DNA of 64,000 nt from Spongiactinospora sp. TRM90649. Lineage in GTDB: Bacteria; Actinomycetota; Actinomycetes; Streptosporangiales; Streptosporangiaceae. The notes beneath the pieces were generated by a model. It worked only from the letters and a program-made list of their open reading frames with translations, was not told where the DNA came from and did not search any database. Shown piece by piece: positions 8,375-18,558 of the stretch. The DNA lies in the NCBI RefSeq assembly GCF_029382225.1, contig NZ_JARLTC010000038.1:40255-104254 (forward strand), written 5' to 3'. A program made the translations under genes and the position numbers. Each line of letters opens with the position of its first letter. Within the stretch, counting starts at the first letter, position 1.

Positions 8375-9580
8375 TTAGGAGCCGACCCTGGCCAGCGCCT
8401 CCAGCGGGTCGGCGAGCACGTGGGAGAAGGCCAGCTCCGCGGCGCCGACGAGAAGGACGTCGTCACCCAGGGCCGACGTGCGCAGCCGCAGGTTCTCGCG
8501 CGCGGCGGCCAGCGCGGTGAGCGTGATCCGGCTGCGCACCCGGGCCGCCGCGCCCAGATAGATCTCGCGCAGCATGCCGCCGAACACCACGATCTCCGGG
8601 TTGAAGATGTTGACCAGGTTGGCGACGCCGAACCCGAGCCAGTCGCCGACATGGCCGAGCGATTCCTGGACCATCACGTCGCCGCGGTCGGCAGCATCCA
8701 CGATCGCGCGCACGGCCTCCCTGCCGATCTTGCCGCCGCCGAACCGCCCGGCCTGTTCGAGCAGCGCCCGCTCCCCCACCTCGGCCTCCAGGCAGCCCCG
8801 CGAGCCGCATCCGCACGGCCGTCCACCCGGGTTGACCACCATGTGGCCCACCTCGCCGCCGTAGCCCTGGTGCCCGCCGAGCAACTGGCCACCGACGATC
8901 ACCCCGCCGCCGATGCCGACGTCGCCGTGCAGGTAGATGAGGTCGCGGCTGCCCACGCCGACGCCCCGGGACTGCTCGGCCAGCGCCGCCAGGTTCGCGT
9001 CGTTGCCGACGGTCACGGGCAGCCCGAGGCCGAGCCGCCTGGCCAGTTCCTCGCCCAGCGGCACGTCACTCGCGCCCATGTTGGGGGCGAACCGCACCAC
9101 GCCGCCCGGGTTGCCGATCCCGCCGGGGAAGGCCGCCGCCGCTCCCACGCACACCGTGTCGTCGCGGGTCTTGCGCTGCATCTGGCGGGCGAAGGAGACC
9201 AGCGTCGCGACGTCGCCGTCGAGCGAGAAGGGGCCGCGCTCGCGGTCGGCCTCGCGGCGGTCCAGGATGACGCCGCCCAGCCCCACCCGCGCGGCCCGCA
9301 GCCGGTCGACGCCCGCGTCGAAGGCGAAGACGTACACCTTCGCCGACTCGGGCCTCACCACCAGGGAGGGCCGCCCGGCGCGGCCGGTCACCCGGGGAAG
9401 CTCCTCGCGCACCAGCCCGGCCGCGGTGAGATCTGCGGTCAGCGCCATGATGGTGCTGCGGTTCAGCCCCATCCGGCTGGTCAGCTCGGCTCGCGAGGTG
9501 GGCCCGCCGAGGTGGACATGGCGGAGCAGCGCGCCGAGGTTGTGGCGCCGGATCTCCTCCTGGGAGGGGCCTGCGCGCAT
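8375..9580 (-). CDS. rok7B7: ROK-family transcriptional regulator of the xylose locus (Rok7B7-like)
   Basis: 401 residues. A winged helix-turn-helix at about 1-75 (SRAELTSRMGLNRSTIMALT) precedes a ROK sugar-kinase-like domain with GNDANLAALAEQ, LHGDVGIGGGVIVGGQ and the zinc cluster region HMVVNPGGRPCGCGSRGCLE. It lies directly after xylF-xylG-xylH, as in S. coelicolor, where Rok7B7 (SCO6008) controls xylFGH (from memory). I give the ATG at 9580, matching the usual start of the family; a GTG at 9628 overlaps the xylH stop (GTGA) and would add 16 residues, so translational coupling is possible. It likely represses the operon and responds to a pentose. Confidence 0.88.
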   Translation of the reverse strand: MRAGPSQEEIRRHNLGALLRHVHLGGPTSRAELTSRMGLNRSTIMALTADLTAAGLVREELPRVTGRAGRPSLVVRPESAKVYVFAFDAGVDRLRAARVGLGGVILDRREADRERGPFSLDGDVATLVSFARQMQRKTRDDTVCVGAAAAFPGGIGNPGGVVRFAPNMGASDVPLGEELARRLGLGLPVTVGNDANLAALAEQSRGVGVGSRDLIYLHGDVGIGGGVIVGGQLLGGHQGYGGEVGHMVVNPGGRPCGCGSRGCLEAEVGERALLEQAGRFGGGKIGREAVRAIVDAADRGDVMVQESLGHVGDWLGFGVANLVNIFNPEIVVFGGMLREIYLGAAARVRSRITLTALAAARENLRLRTSALGDDVLLVGAAELAFSHVLADPLEALARVGS

Positions 9581-9624
9581 GGCCGTGGGTGCCCGCCGTT
9601 CGGTTGGGGAATGGAAGTCGCCGA

Positions 9625-10890
9625 TCACCTTAGACCAGTGGCCGACGCCCGCCTGCGCGCGAGGGCGTCCACCCCCGCGGCGAGCAGCAGCACGGACCCG
9701 GTGATCATGAATTTGACGCTGGAGCCGTAGCCCATCAGGCCCATGCCATTGTCGATCACCGCGATGACGGCGCCGCCCAGGATGGCGTCGATCACCCTGC
9801 CCTTGCCGCCGAACAGGCTGGTCCCGCCGATGATAGCGGCGCCCACGGCGTAGAGCAGCACCTGGCTGCCGCCGGTGTTGGGATCGACCGAGGCCCCTCT
9901 GGAGGCCGCGATGATCCCTCCCACGGCGGCGAGCGCGGAGCAGATCACGAACGCGCTGATCTTGATCCGGTCCACGTTGATGCCCGCCCGGCGCGCCGCC
10001 TCCGCGTTGCCGCCCACCGCGTAGATGTGCCGCCCGAACGCGGTCCGCTGGAGCACGAACGTCCACACCACGAGCAGCGCCAGGATCAGCGGGACCACGA
10101 TCGGCACCCCGGTCAGCGAGGCCAGCGCGGTACGGCTGCGCTCCAGGTTCAGCGCCCACACGCCCAGCCCGGCGAACAGCGCGAGCCCGCCGACCCGCAC
10201 CGCGATCAGCGACAGCGGGTCGGCGGCCAGCCCGCGCGCGGCGCGCTTACGCGCCCGGGCGAGCTGCACCACCGCGTAGCCCGCCACGCCCACGGCCAGC
10301 ACCGCCCAGCCCAGCGCGGGCGGCAGGTTCTTGTTGGCGATGGCGAGGATCGTCTCGTCGCGGATGGAGATGTTGGTGCCCTCCTCGACGAGGACGAGCA
10401 GCACGCCCTGGAAGGCGAGGAACGCGGCGAGCGTCACGATGAATGAGGGGATGCCGAGCTTGGCGATCAGCAGGCCCAGCATCAGCCCGATCACCACCCC
10501 CGCCACGACGGCCGCCGCCACGCTGACGTACCAGGGCCGGCCCATGTTGGTCATCGTCACCGCGAGCACCGCCGCGCAGACGCCGCTGGCGAAGCCCGCC
10601 GACAGGTCGATCTCGCCGAGCAGCAGCACGAACACCAGGCCCATCGCGATCACGGTGACCTGGGCGCCCTGGGTGAACAGGTTCGCGAAGTTGCCCGGCG
10701 TCAGGAACACCGGGCGCAGCACGGTGAAGACCGTGCACAGCACCACCAGCCCCAGCACGGCGGGCAGCGCGCCCATCTCGCCGCCCCGGACCCGCAGCAC
10801 GTAGGCGCGGGCGCTGGCGGCGATCGAGGGCGACTCCGCGGCGACGGCGAGCGCGTCGCGCGGCAGTTCCTGGTCCTTGACCCGGCTCAT
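9625..10890 (-). CDS. xylH: Sugar ABC transporter permease (xylose type)
   Basis: 421 residues, a hydrophobic multi-helix membrane protein of the ribose/xylose permease family (LGEIDLSAGFASGVCAAVLA near the EAA-like region; AVGGNAEAARRAGINVD; AAIIGGTSLFGGKGR). It forms the membrane channel for sugar uptake with the XylG ATPase and XylF. The ATG overlaps the xylG stop by 4 bp. A long cytosolic loop with RARKRAARGLAADP splits the helices, typical for XylH. Confidence 0.9.
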   Translation of the reverse strand: MSRVKDQELPRDALAVAAESPSIAASARAYVLRVRGGEMGALPAVLGLVVLCTVFTVLRPVFLTPGNFANLFTQGAQVTVIAMGLVFVLLLGEIDLSAGFASGVCAAVLAVTMTNMGRPWYVSVAAAVVAGVVIGLMLGLLIAKLGIPSFIVTLAAFLAFQGVLLVLVEEGTNISIRDETILAIANKNLPPALGWAVLAVGVAGYAVVQLARARKRAARGLAADPLSLIAVRVGGLALFAGLGVWALNLERSRTALASLTGVPIVVPLILALLVVWTFVLQRTAFGRHIYAVGGNAEAARRAGINVDRIKISAFVICSALAAVGGIIAASRGASVDPNTGGSQVLLYAVGAAIIGGTSLFGGKGRVIDAILGGAVIAVIDNGMGLMGYGSSVKFMITGSVLLLAAGVDALARRRASATGLR

Positions 10891-11657
10891 GAAGCGCCCC
10901 CGTTGCCGTTCCTGAGGCCGAGCTCGCCGCTGCGGCCGGCGGTGATGAGTTCCACGATCTGCGCGTGCGTGACGTCGGCGGTCTTCACCTGCGCGGCCAT
11001 CCGCCCCAGGTAGAGGGCCGCGATCCGGTCGGAGACCGCGAAGACGTCGTTCATGTTGTGCGAGATCAGCACCACGGCCAGCCCCTTGTCGGCCAGCCTG
11101 CGCACGAGTTCGAGCACCTGGGCGGTCTGCGCGACGCCGAGCGCCGCGGTCGGCTCGTCCAGCACGACGACCTTGCTGTTCCACAGCACGGCCTTGGCGA
11201 TGGCCACGGTCTGCCGCTGCCCTCCGGACAGGCTGGAGACGTGCTGCCTGATCGAGATGACGGATCTGACCGACAGGCTCGCGAGGGTCTGCGCGGCCAT
11301 CTCCTCCATGGTGGCCTCGTCCAGGACCAGCCCGCTGCGCCGTTCCCTGCCGAGGAACATGTTCTGCACGATGTCGAGGTTGTCGCACAGCGCGAGGTCC
11401 TGGTAGACGATGTCGATGCCCAGTTCCGCGGCGTCGCGCGGGCCGCTCACATGGACCTGCCTGCCCTCGAAGAGGTACTCGCCTGAGTCGATCGGGTAGA
11501 TGCCGCCGACGCACTTGACGAGTGTGGACTTGCCTGCGCCGTTGTCGCCGACGAGCGCCGTCACCTCACCCGGGTAGGCGGAGAAGGCGACGTCGTGGAG
11601 CACCTGCACGGGACCGAACCGCTTGTCGATCCCGCGTAGCTCCAGCACGGGGGTCAT
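10887..11657 (-). CDS. xylG: Sugar ABC transporter ATP-binding protein (single-domain)
   Basis: 256 residues with Walker A GDNGAGKST, Q-loop YQDLALCDNLD, signature LSGGQRQ and Walker B VVLDEPTAAL. E. coli XylG and RbsA carry two ATPase domains in one chain; this actinobacterial form has one and presumably works as a homodimer. It overlaps the permease start by 4 bp and follows xylF by 95 bp, so the three form one operon. Confidence 0.92.
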   Translation of the reverse strand: MTPVLELRGIDKRFGPVQVLHDVAFSAYPGEVTALVGDNGAGKSTLVKCVGGIYPIDSGEYLFEGRQVHVSGPRDAAELGIDIVYQDLALCDNLDIVQNMFLGRERRSGLVLDEATMEEMAAQTLASLSVRSVISIRQHVSSLSGGQRQTVAIAKAVLWNSKVVVLDEPTAALGVAQTAQVLELVRRLADKGLAVVLISHNMNDVFAVSDRIAALYLGRMAAQVKTADVTHAQIVELITAGRSGELGLRNGNGGAS

Positions 11658-11752
11658 GGGAAGCTCCTTCGCGGAACGCCTCGGGGGACGCTCTGGCCGC
11701 CGGGCGCGGAGGGTACGGCGGGACCGCCCGCCGTACCGCTCCTACGGATTCG

Positions 11753-12862
11753 CTACTGGATTCCGGCCTTCGCGCACTTGTCGGCGAAGTCGCCGGTGCA
11801 CAGTTCTTCCTTGGTGACGTATCCGTCCGCGACGACGTCCTTGACGTTGTCGAGGTGGATCGCCTGGGGGTCGAGCAGCACGGCCGGGACGTCCTTACCG
11901 GACTCGGTGTCCTTGACGGTGCCGGTGGCGGTGGGCTTCTCGCCCTTGGCCAGGGCCACGGCCAGCCCGGCGGCGGCGTCGGCCTCCTTCTTGATCGCCT
12001 TGTAGACGGTCATGCACTGGTCGCCGGCGAGGATGTTCTGCAGCCCCTGCACGGTGGCGTCCTGGCCGGTCACCGGCACCTTGCCGTTGAGGTTGTTCTT
12101 GCGCAGCACGGTGATCGCGGCGTTGCCCAGGCCGTCGTTGGCGGCCAGCACTCCGGCGATCTTGGGCTCGCTGGTGAGCATCTGCTCGAAGATCGTGCCG
12201 GCCTTGGCGTTGTCCCATTCGGGCACCGATTCGTCGGGGCCCTTGGCGTACTCGCCGGACTCGAACTTCGGCGCCAGCACGCCGTCGTAGCCGGCCTTGA
12301 AGAGGGTCGCGTTGTTGTCGGTGGGCGAGCCGTTGAGGTAGGCGACGATGGGCTTCTCGGCCTTGCCGTCGGTCAGGCACTTGCTGAGACCCTCGCCCTG
12401 CAACTGCCCGACCTTGGTGTTGTCGAAGCTGACGTAGAAGGCGGCGCCGCCGCCGAGGGTCAGCCGGTCGTAGTCGATCGTCGCGACGCCCTGGGCCTTG
12501 GCCTTGTCGAGGACGGCCTTGCCGGTGCCGCTGTCCAGATTGACGATCATCAGGACGGTGGCCCCGTTGGTCACCATCTGGTCGGCGATGGTCTGGAACG
12601 CGTTCTTGTCACCCTGGGCGTTCTGGATGTCGTAGGCGACGTTCGCGGCCTTGAACGCCTGCGTCAGGTACTTGCGGTCCGCCGTCTCCCAGCGGGCCGA
12701 GGACTTGCTGTCGGGCAGGATGACGCCGATCTTCCCGGCGGCCTTGGCCGACGCCGGGCCGCCGGGTTGTGCACTGGTGTCACCGCTCTGGCCCCCGCAG
12801 GCGGTGAGACCGAGGGTCAACGCCGCCAGGGCGGCAGGCAGGCTGAGGATCCCCTTGCGCAT
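11753..12862 (-). CDS. xylF: Sugar-binding lipoprotein, D-xylose type
   Basis: 369 residues. A lipoprotein signal peptide ends in LTACGG with the lipidated cysteine near 22. The mature part is a periplasmic-binding-protein fold of the XylF/ChvE type: KIGVILPDSKSSARW, YDIQNAQGDKNAFQTIADQM, TIDYDRLTLGGGAAFYVSFD and NDGLGNAAITVLR. It captures the sugar outside the cell and delivers it to XylHG. The ATG has AAAGGA about nine bases upstream. Two operator-like palindromes lie in the 136 bp before it. Xylose is the best guess from family and synteny; a related sugar is possible. Confidence 0.9.
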   Translation of the reverse strand: MRKGILSLPAALAALTLGLTACGGQSGDTSAQPGGPASAKAAGKIGVILPDSKSSARWETADRKYLTQAFKAANVAYDIQNAQGDKNAFQTIADQMVTNGATVLMIVNLDSGTGKAVLDKAKAQGVATIDYDRLTLGGGAAFYVSFDNTKVGQLQGEGLSKCLTDGKAEKPIVAYLNGSPTDNNATLFKAGYDGVLAPKFESGEYAKGPDESVPEWDNAKAGTIFEQMLTSEPKIAGVLAANDGLGNAAITVLRKNNLNGKVPVTGQDATVQGLQNILAGDQCMTVYKAIKKEADAAAGLAVALAKGEKPTATGTVKDTESGKDVPAVLLDPQAIHLDNVKDVVADGYVTKEELCTGDFADKCAKAGIQ

Positions 12863-12909
12863 CGCATGGGTCCTTTCTGGGGGGATTTCTGTTGGGGGGT
12901 TTGAATGTT

Positions 12910-12927
12910 GTTTGCGGCAACGTAAAC
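12910..12927. promoter_or_regulatory. LacI-type operator-like palindrome before xylF
   Basis: GTTTGCG-gcaa-CGTAAAC: the two 7-base arms are complementary at six positions. This is the shape of LacI/GalR-type sites. It lies 48 bp upstream of the xylF ATG, where a repressor would block transcription. Confidence 0.45.
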
Positions 12928-12965
12928 CGCCACGGCCTGCTTGGGAAGACTCCTGGAAGGTCAGT

Positions 12966-12984
12966 TTGTTGTTGCCAATAACAA
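12966..12984. promoter_or_regulatory. ROK/XylR-type operator-like palindrome before xylF
   Basis: A 19-bp near-perfect palindrome (TTGTTGTTG-c-CAATAACAA, eight of nine positions paired), 104 bp upstream of the xylF ATG. The reverse strand reads CAACAAACTGA at one end, close to the half-site remembered for Bacillus XylR boxes. The linked ROK protein is the natural candidate to bind it. Confidence 0.5.
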
Positions 12985-12998
12985 TTCAGAAACGCGGG

Positions 12999-13736
12999 TC
13001 ACCGCACCAGGCTCTGCGCGATCAGGGCCAGGGCCGACACGGTGGCCAGGCCCAGGACCCCCGCACGAACCCGTCCGCGGTCCAGATATCGGCGCAGGCG
13101 TCCCGACAGCAGGAAGCCCGCGACCAGGCACGGGACCAGGACGACGCCGAACCGCACGGCCTCGGCGGTCAGCTCCCCCACCCACCACAGGACGACCAGT
13201 GACTGCGCGGCGCCGAGGAAGAAGTACATGGCGAGGGTCGCGCGGATCTGCGGGCCCTTGGCGTCCTGGTAGACCAGTCCCATCGGCGGGCCGCCGACGC
13301 CCGTGGCGGTGCCGGTGACACCGGAGACGAACCCCGCGGCGGCGACGGTGGCCGGGTTACGCGGCACCCCGGCCGAGCGCGCGGTGAGCGCCACCGCGAC
13401 CAGCACCATGAGGCCGACGAAGACGCCGAGGGCCGAGACGGAGACGTACACGACGACGAGCGCCCCAAGGGCGCTGCCGGGCAGCCTGCCGAGCATCGCC
13501 CACAACACGCCGCGCAGGTCGGCCCGCCGCCACTCGGCCGCCAGGGTGAACAGCGGAAGCGTCATGTTCACCACCTGCAGTGCCCCGGGCACCACCTCCG
13601 GAGCCAGGATCGTCACCACGGGTGCGGCCACCAGCCCCAGCCCGAACCCGACTCCGCCCTGCACGATCGCACCAACGAATACCGCCAAACCCACAAATAT
13701 CAGCACCAAAGCCTCATGATCCATGCAAATGATCAA
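12999..13736 (-). CDS. TSUP (TauE/SafE) family membrane transporter
   Basis: 245 residues, about eight hydrophobic helices in two repeats. The first repeat has FVGAIVQGGVGFGLGLVAAP and the second GFVSGVTGTATGVGGPPMGL, the paired glycine-rich motifs of the sulfite/sulfonate/acetate-type TSUP exporters. I take the TTG at 13736 because AGAGG lies seven bases before it; an ATG at 13724 has no good ribosome site. The gene stands alone between the xylose operon and acnA. Substrate unknown. Confidence 0.82.
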   Translation of the reverse strand: MIICMDHEALVLIFVGLAVFVGAIVQGGVGFGLGLVAAPVVTILAPEVVPGALQVVNMTLPLFTLAAEWRRADLRGVLWAMLGRLPGSALGALVVVYVSVSALGVFVGLMVLVAVALTARSAGVPRNPATVAAAGFVSGVTGTATGVGGPPMGLVYQDAKGPQIRATLAMYFFLGAAQSLVVLWWVGELTAEAVRFGVVLVPCLVAGFLLSGRLRRYLDRGRVRAGVLGLATVSALALIAQSLVR

Positions 13737-13790
13737 ATCATCGCCTCTGACGAGGCCGGGCCGGGGGACGCGAGGGGGCCGGACATGCGA

Positions 13791-13823
13791 CAGGGCCGCC
13801 CGGCGGTGTGCCGGGCGGCCCTG
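13791..13823 (-). terminator. Strong hairpin terminator after acnA
   Basis: A 14-bp perfect stem (13791-13804 with 13810-13823) and a 5-nt loop, 15 bp after the aconitase stop. GC-rich, without a U-tract. Confidence 0.82.
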
Positions 13824-13838
13824 AAGGGAGTGCGGGTG

Positions 13839-16577
<2,739 letters not shown>

Positions 16578-16666
16578 GATGGGTCGCCTCCTCCATTGCC
16601 GTTGGTCTGCCGGCGGCCGCAAGCCGCCCTCAATGGAATCCTCCCGCACACGCCGGGCACGCAGGT

Positions 16667-16686
16667 CGGTTAGGTACGCCTAACCG
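16667..16686. promoter_or_regulatory. Iron-box-like palindrome upstream of acnA
   Basis: Perfect 8-bp arms (CGGTTAGG / CCTAACCG) around TACG, 90 bp before the acnA start. Aligned by eye with the remembered DtxR/IdeR consensus, 13 of 19 positions agree, including both TTAGGT and CTAACC. Aconitase needs iron, so DmdR/IdeR-type control would make sense. The central spacing differs from the consensus symmetry. Confidence 0.4.
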
Positions 16687-16701
16687 GCTGGGATTCCACC
16701 A

Positions 16702-16745
16702 GATGTCTCGATGTCAAGATATCTCCAATGATATCTCGACATCAA
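16702..16745. promoter_or_regulatory. Array of five octamers upstream of acnA
   Basis: Three abutting units (GATGTCTC, GATGTCAA, GATATCTC; 16702-16725), a 4-bp gap, and two more (GATATCTC, GACATCAA; 16730-16745). Two imperfect 14-mers of the form TCTCGA-YR-TCAAG start 28 bp apart (16706 and 16734). They resemble MarR-family operators; S. coelicolor TamR acts on the aconitase promoter (from memory, consensus not checked). Confidence 0.5.
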
Positions 16746-16746
16746 G

Positions 16747-17475
16747 TTACAGAGGCGCCAGCCGCCAGTAGAGCAGCCCCACGATCGCCACGGACAGCAC
16801 CGGGGCCAGGAACTTCTGCTCGAACGCCCGGCCCGTCTTGATCCCGATCTTGTACGGCAGGACCCACCGCTGGCGCAACGGCCACAGCACCGGACAGCCC
16901 TTCTCCGTGCAGCAGTCGCCCACCACGTGGATCAGGCTGCCGAACCCGATCGCCAGCCCCAGCCAGGCGTACTGCACACCGAGCGAGCGGAACACCGCGT
17001 ACAGGCCGACGGTGAGGCCGACGTTGACCATCGCGGAGGCGGCCTTCTTGCCGGGGATGCCGATGCCGATCGCCCGCAGCGCGAGCCCGATCATCAGCAC
17101 GACCAGGACGTCGCGGCCGATCGGGTAGTTGTTGGCGAGCAGATGGGCGCCGAAGCCGACGCCCACCGCGAAGAGCAGCGAGTGCGTGGCCCCCCGGTGC
17201 CCGCCGCTGATCCAGGCCACCGCCTTGCTCAGCGCCCAGGTGACCGGGCCGAAGGTCTGCGCGATGGTGGCGCTCGGATGGTCGAGGTCGGGCAGCATCG
17301 CGGCCCCCGCGCAGATCAGCGCGCCCGCGATCAGTTCGGAGGGCGTCAGCGCGGCGGCCATGATCCCGGTGTCCACGAACCGGGACGATTCGGCGAGGTA
17401 GGGCAGCGCGGCAAGGCCCGGAGCGACCGCCAGCCACGCGACCGCCCCGGTGAGGGCGTGCGTGTGCCCCATCAT
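16747..17475 (-). CDS. DUF457/YdjM-type membrane-bound metal-dependent hydrolase
   Basis: 242 residues with several transmembrane helices. It starts MMGHTHALTGAVAWLA and has MLPDLDHPSATIAQ and GGHRGATHSLLFA, the conserved His/Asp motifs of the YdjM (LexA-induced inner membrane hydrolase) family. A CCTEKGCPVLWPL segment is also typical. The ATG at 17475 is chosen for the family N-terminus; no clear ribosome site is visible, and the in-frame sequence upstream is noncoding in character. The stop lies 1 bp from the operator array of acnA. The substrate is unknown for the family. Confidence 0.8.
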   Translation of the reverse strand: MMGHTHALTGAVAWLAVAPGLAALPYLAESSRFVDTGIMAAALTPSELIAGALICAGAAMLPDLDHPSATIAQTFGPVTWALSKAVAWISGGHRGATHSLLFAVGVGFGAHLLANNYPIGRDVLVVLMIGLALRAIGIGIPGKKAASAMVNVGLTVGLYAVFRSLGVQYAWLGLAIGFGSLIHVVGDCCTEKGCPVLWPLRQRWVLPYKIGIKTGRAFEQKFLAPVLSVAIVGLLYWRLAPL

Positions 17476-17547
17476 GTCAAGATCACGGCTGACCAGCCTA
17501 CGGCAAAGTGCCGCCCATGACGCGGACGCGAGGCCCCTGAATCGGCG

Positions 17548-17660
17548 TGTCGCACCCCAGCCCTCCGGAAGGAGAAGGACCTCCAGAAAAGCGACAGACG
17601 GGATCGTCCCTTGCCTCGAAAGCACCCCCCAGCCCTTCCGAGGTGGGAACGATCCCGTCT
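17548..17660. other. Candidate structured RNA element (two adjacent hairpins)
   Basis: Hairpin 2 (17596-17660) has a 12-bp perfect outer stem (17596-17607 with 17649-17660), three more pairs past a bulged A, then a 5-bp inner stem (17614-17618 with 17639-17643) and a 20-nt loop. Hairpin 1 (17548-17596) closes with TGTCGC/GCGACA and contains CTCC-GGAA-GGAG (17563-17574), whose GGAG can alternatively pair with CTCC at 17581-17584. Both loops hold a similar GCACCCC..AGCCCT.CCG motif. The flanking genes diverge, so a simple terminator is not expected here. Strand and function are unknown. Confidence 0.5.
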
Positions 17661-17745
17661 ATGCCCTGACAACGCGTACGTCGCCGGGCTTTGTTCCCTG
17701 ACCCTGCCGATTAATCCAGTGATCTGGCTCACGCGTTACGTCTCC

Positions 17746-17774
17746 TTGCGGTTAACTTCTTAGCGATATATCGT
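17746..17774 (+). promoter_or_regulatory. padR promoter with overlapping operator
   Basis: TTGCGG (17746-17751), 17-bp spacer, TATCGT (17769-17774). The 10-bp perfect palindrome CGATATATCG (17764-17773) covers the -10, as expected for PadR autorepression. Confidence 0.6.
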
Positions 17775-17824
17775 AGAAGCATCGAGAGTGATCGAAGACC
17801 GATCTCCAAATCGAGGAGGAAATG

Positions 17825-18553
17825 ATGAGTTCCACACACGCGATGGGCGGGCAATGGGCCCAGTCCGATCCCTGTGAGATGGGCCGGCAGGTCCGGCGAA
17901 CCGCCAGGTCGGCCATGCGCCTGATGGCGGCGGCATGGCAGCAGGGCGGCGGCCCCGGCGGTCCGCGCGGAGGCGGCCCGCACGAGCACCGGGCGCGCGG
18001 CGGCCATCGCGGCGGCCCGTTCCCGTTCGACTTCGGCCGGGGCCTTTTCGGCCCCGGGTTCCAGCCCGGCGGGCGGCACTTCGGCCGGGCGCGCAAGGCC
18101 AAGCGCGGCGACGTTCGGGCGGCGATCCTCGCCCTGCTGGCCGAGGAGCCGCGCAACGGCTACCAGATCATCCAGGAGATCGGCGAGCGCAGCCAGGGCG
18201 GCTGGCGTCCCAGCCCCGGAGCGGTCTACCCGGCGCTGCAGCAGCTCGCCGACGAGGGCCTGGTCCGCGCCGAGGAGAGCGAGGGCCGAAAGACCTTCCA
18301 ACTCACCGAGGAGGGGCGGGCCTACGTCACCGAGCACCCCGACGAGGTCCGCGCGCCGTGGGAGGAGATGGTGCCCGACGTCGACTCCGGCACCTGGGAG
18401 CTGATGGACACCGCGCGCCAGTCGGCGTTCGCGATGATGCAGATTCTGCAGACCGGCAGTGAGGCGCAGATCCGCGAAGCGAGGCAGACTCTTATCGAGA
18501 CCCGGCGCAAGTTGTACCGGATCCTGGCAGAAGGTGACCCCTCGGAGGAGTGA
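17825..18553 (+). CDS. PadR-family transcriptional regulator
   Basis: 242 residues. An N-terminal Gly/His/Arg-rich stretch (about 40-85) precedes the PadR winged helix (about 95-175: GDVRAAILALLAEEPRNGYQ, WRPSPGAVYPALQQL, GRKTFQLTEEGRAYV) and a C-terminal dimerisation helix. Two adjacent ATGs (17822 and 17825) follow GAGGAGGA; the second has the better spacing. The 3' end overlaps a possible GTG of the DUF1707 gene and the two are probably cotranscribed. The operator over its own -10 suggests autorepression; the inducer is unknown. Confidence 0.88.
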   Translation: MSSTHAMGGQWAQSDPCEMGRQVRRTARSAMRLMAAAWQQGGGPGGPRGGGPHEHRARGGHRGGPFPFDFGRGLFGPGFQPGGRHFGRARKAKRGDVRAAILALLAEEPRNGYQIIQEIGERSQGGWRPSPGAVYPALQQLADEGLVRAEESEGRKTFQLTEEGRAYVTEHPDEVRAPWEEMVPDVDSGTWELMDTARQSAFAMMQILQTGSEAQIREARQTLIETRRKLYRILAEGDPSEE

Positions 18554-18558
18554 CCGGC

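Larger units (their letters stand above)
17476..17821. other. Divergent intergenic region, 346 bp
   Basis: No gene seen. It holds two adjacent RNA-like hairpins (17548-17660) and the padR promoter with its operator (17746-17774), both listed separately. Confidence 0.6.
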
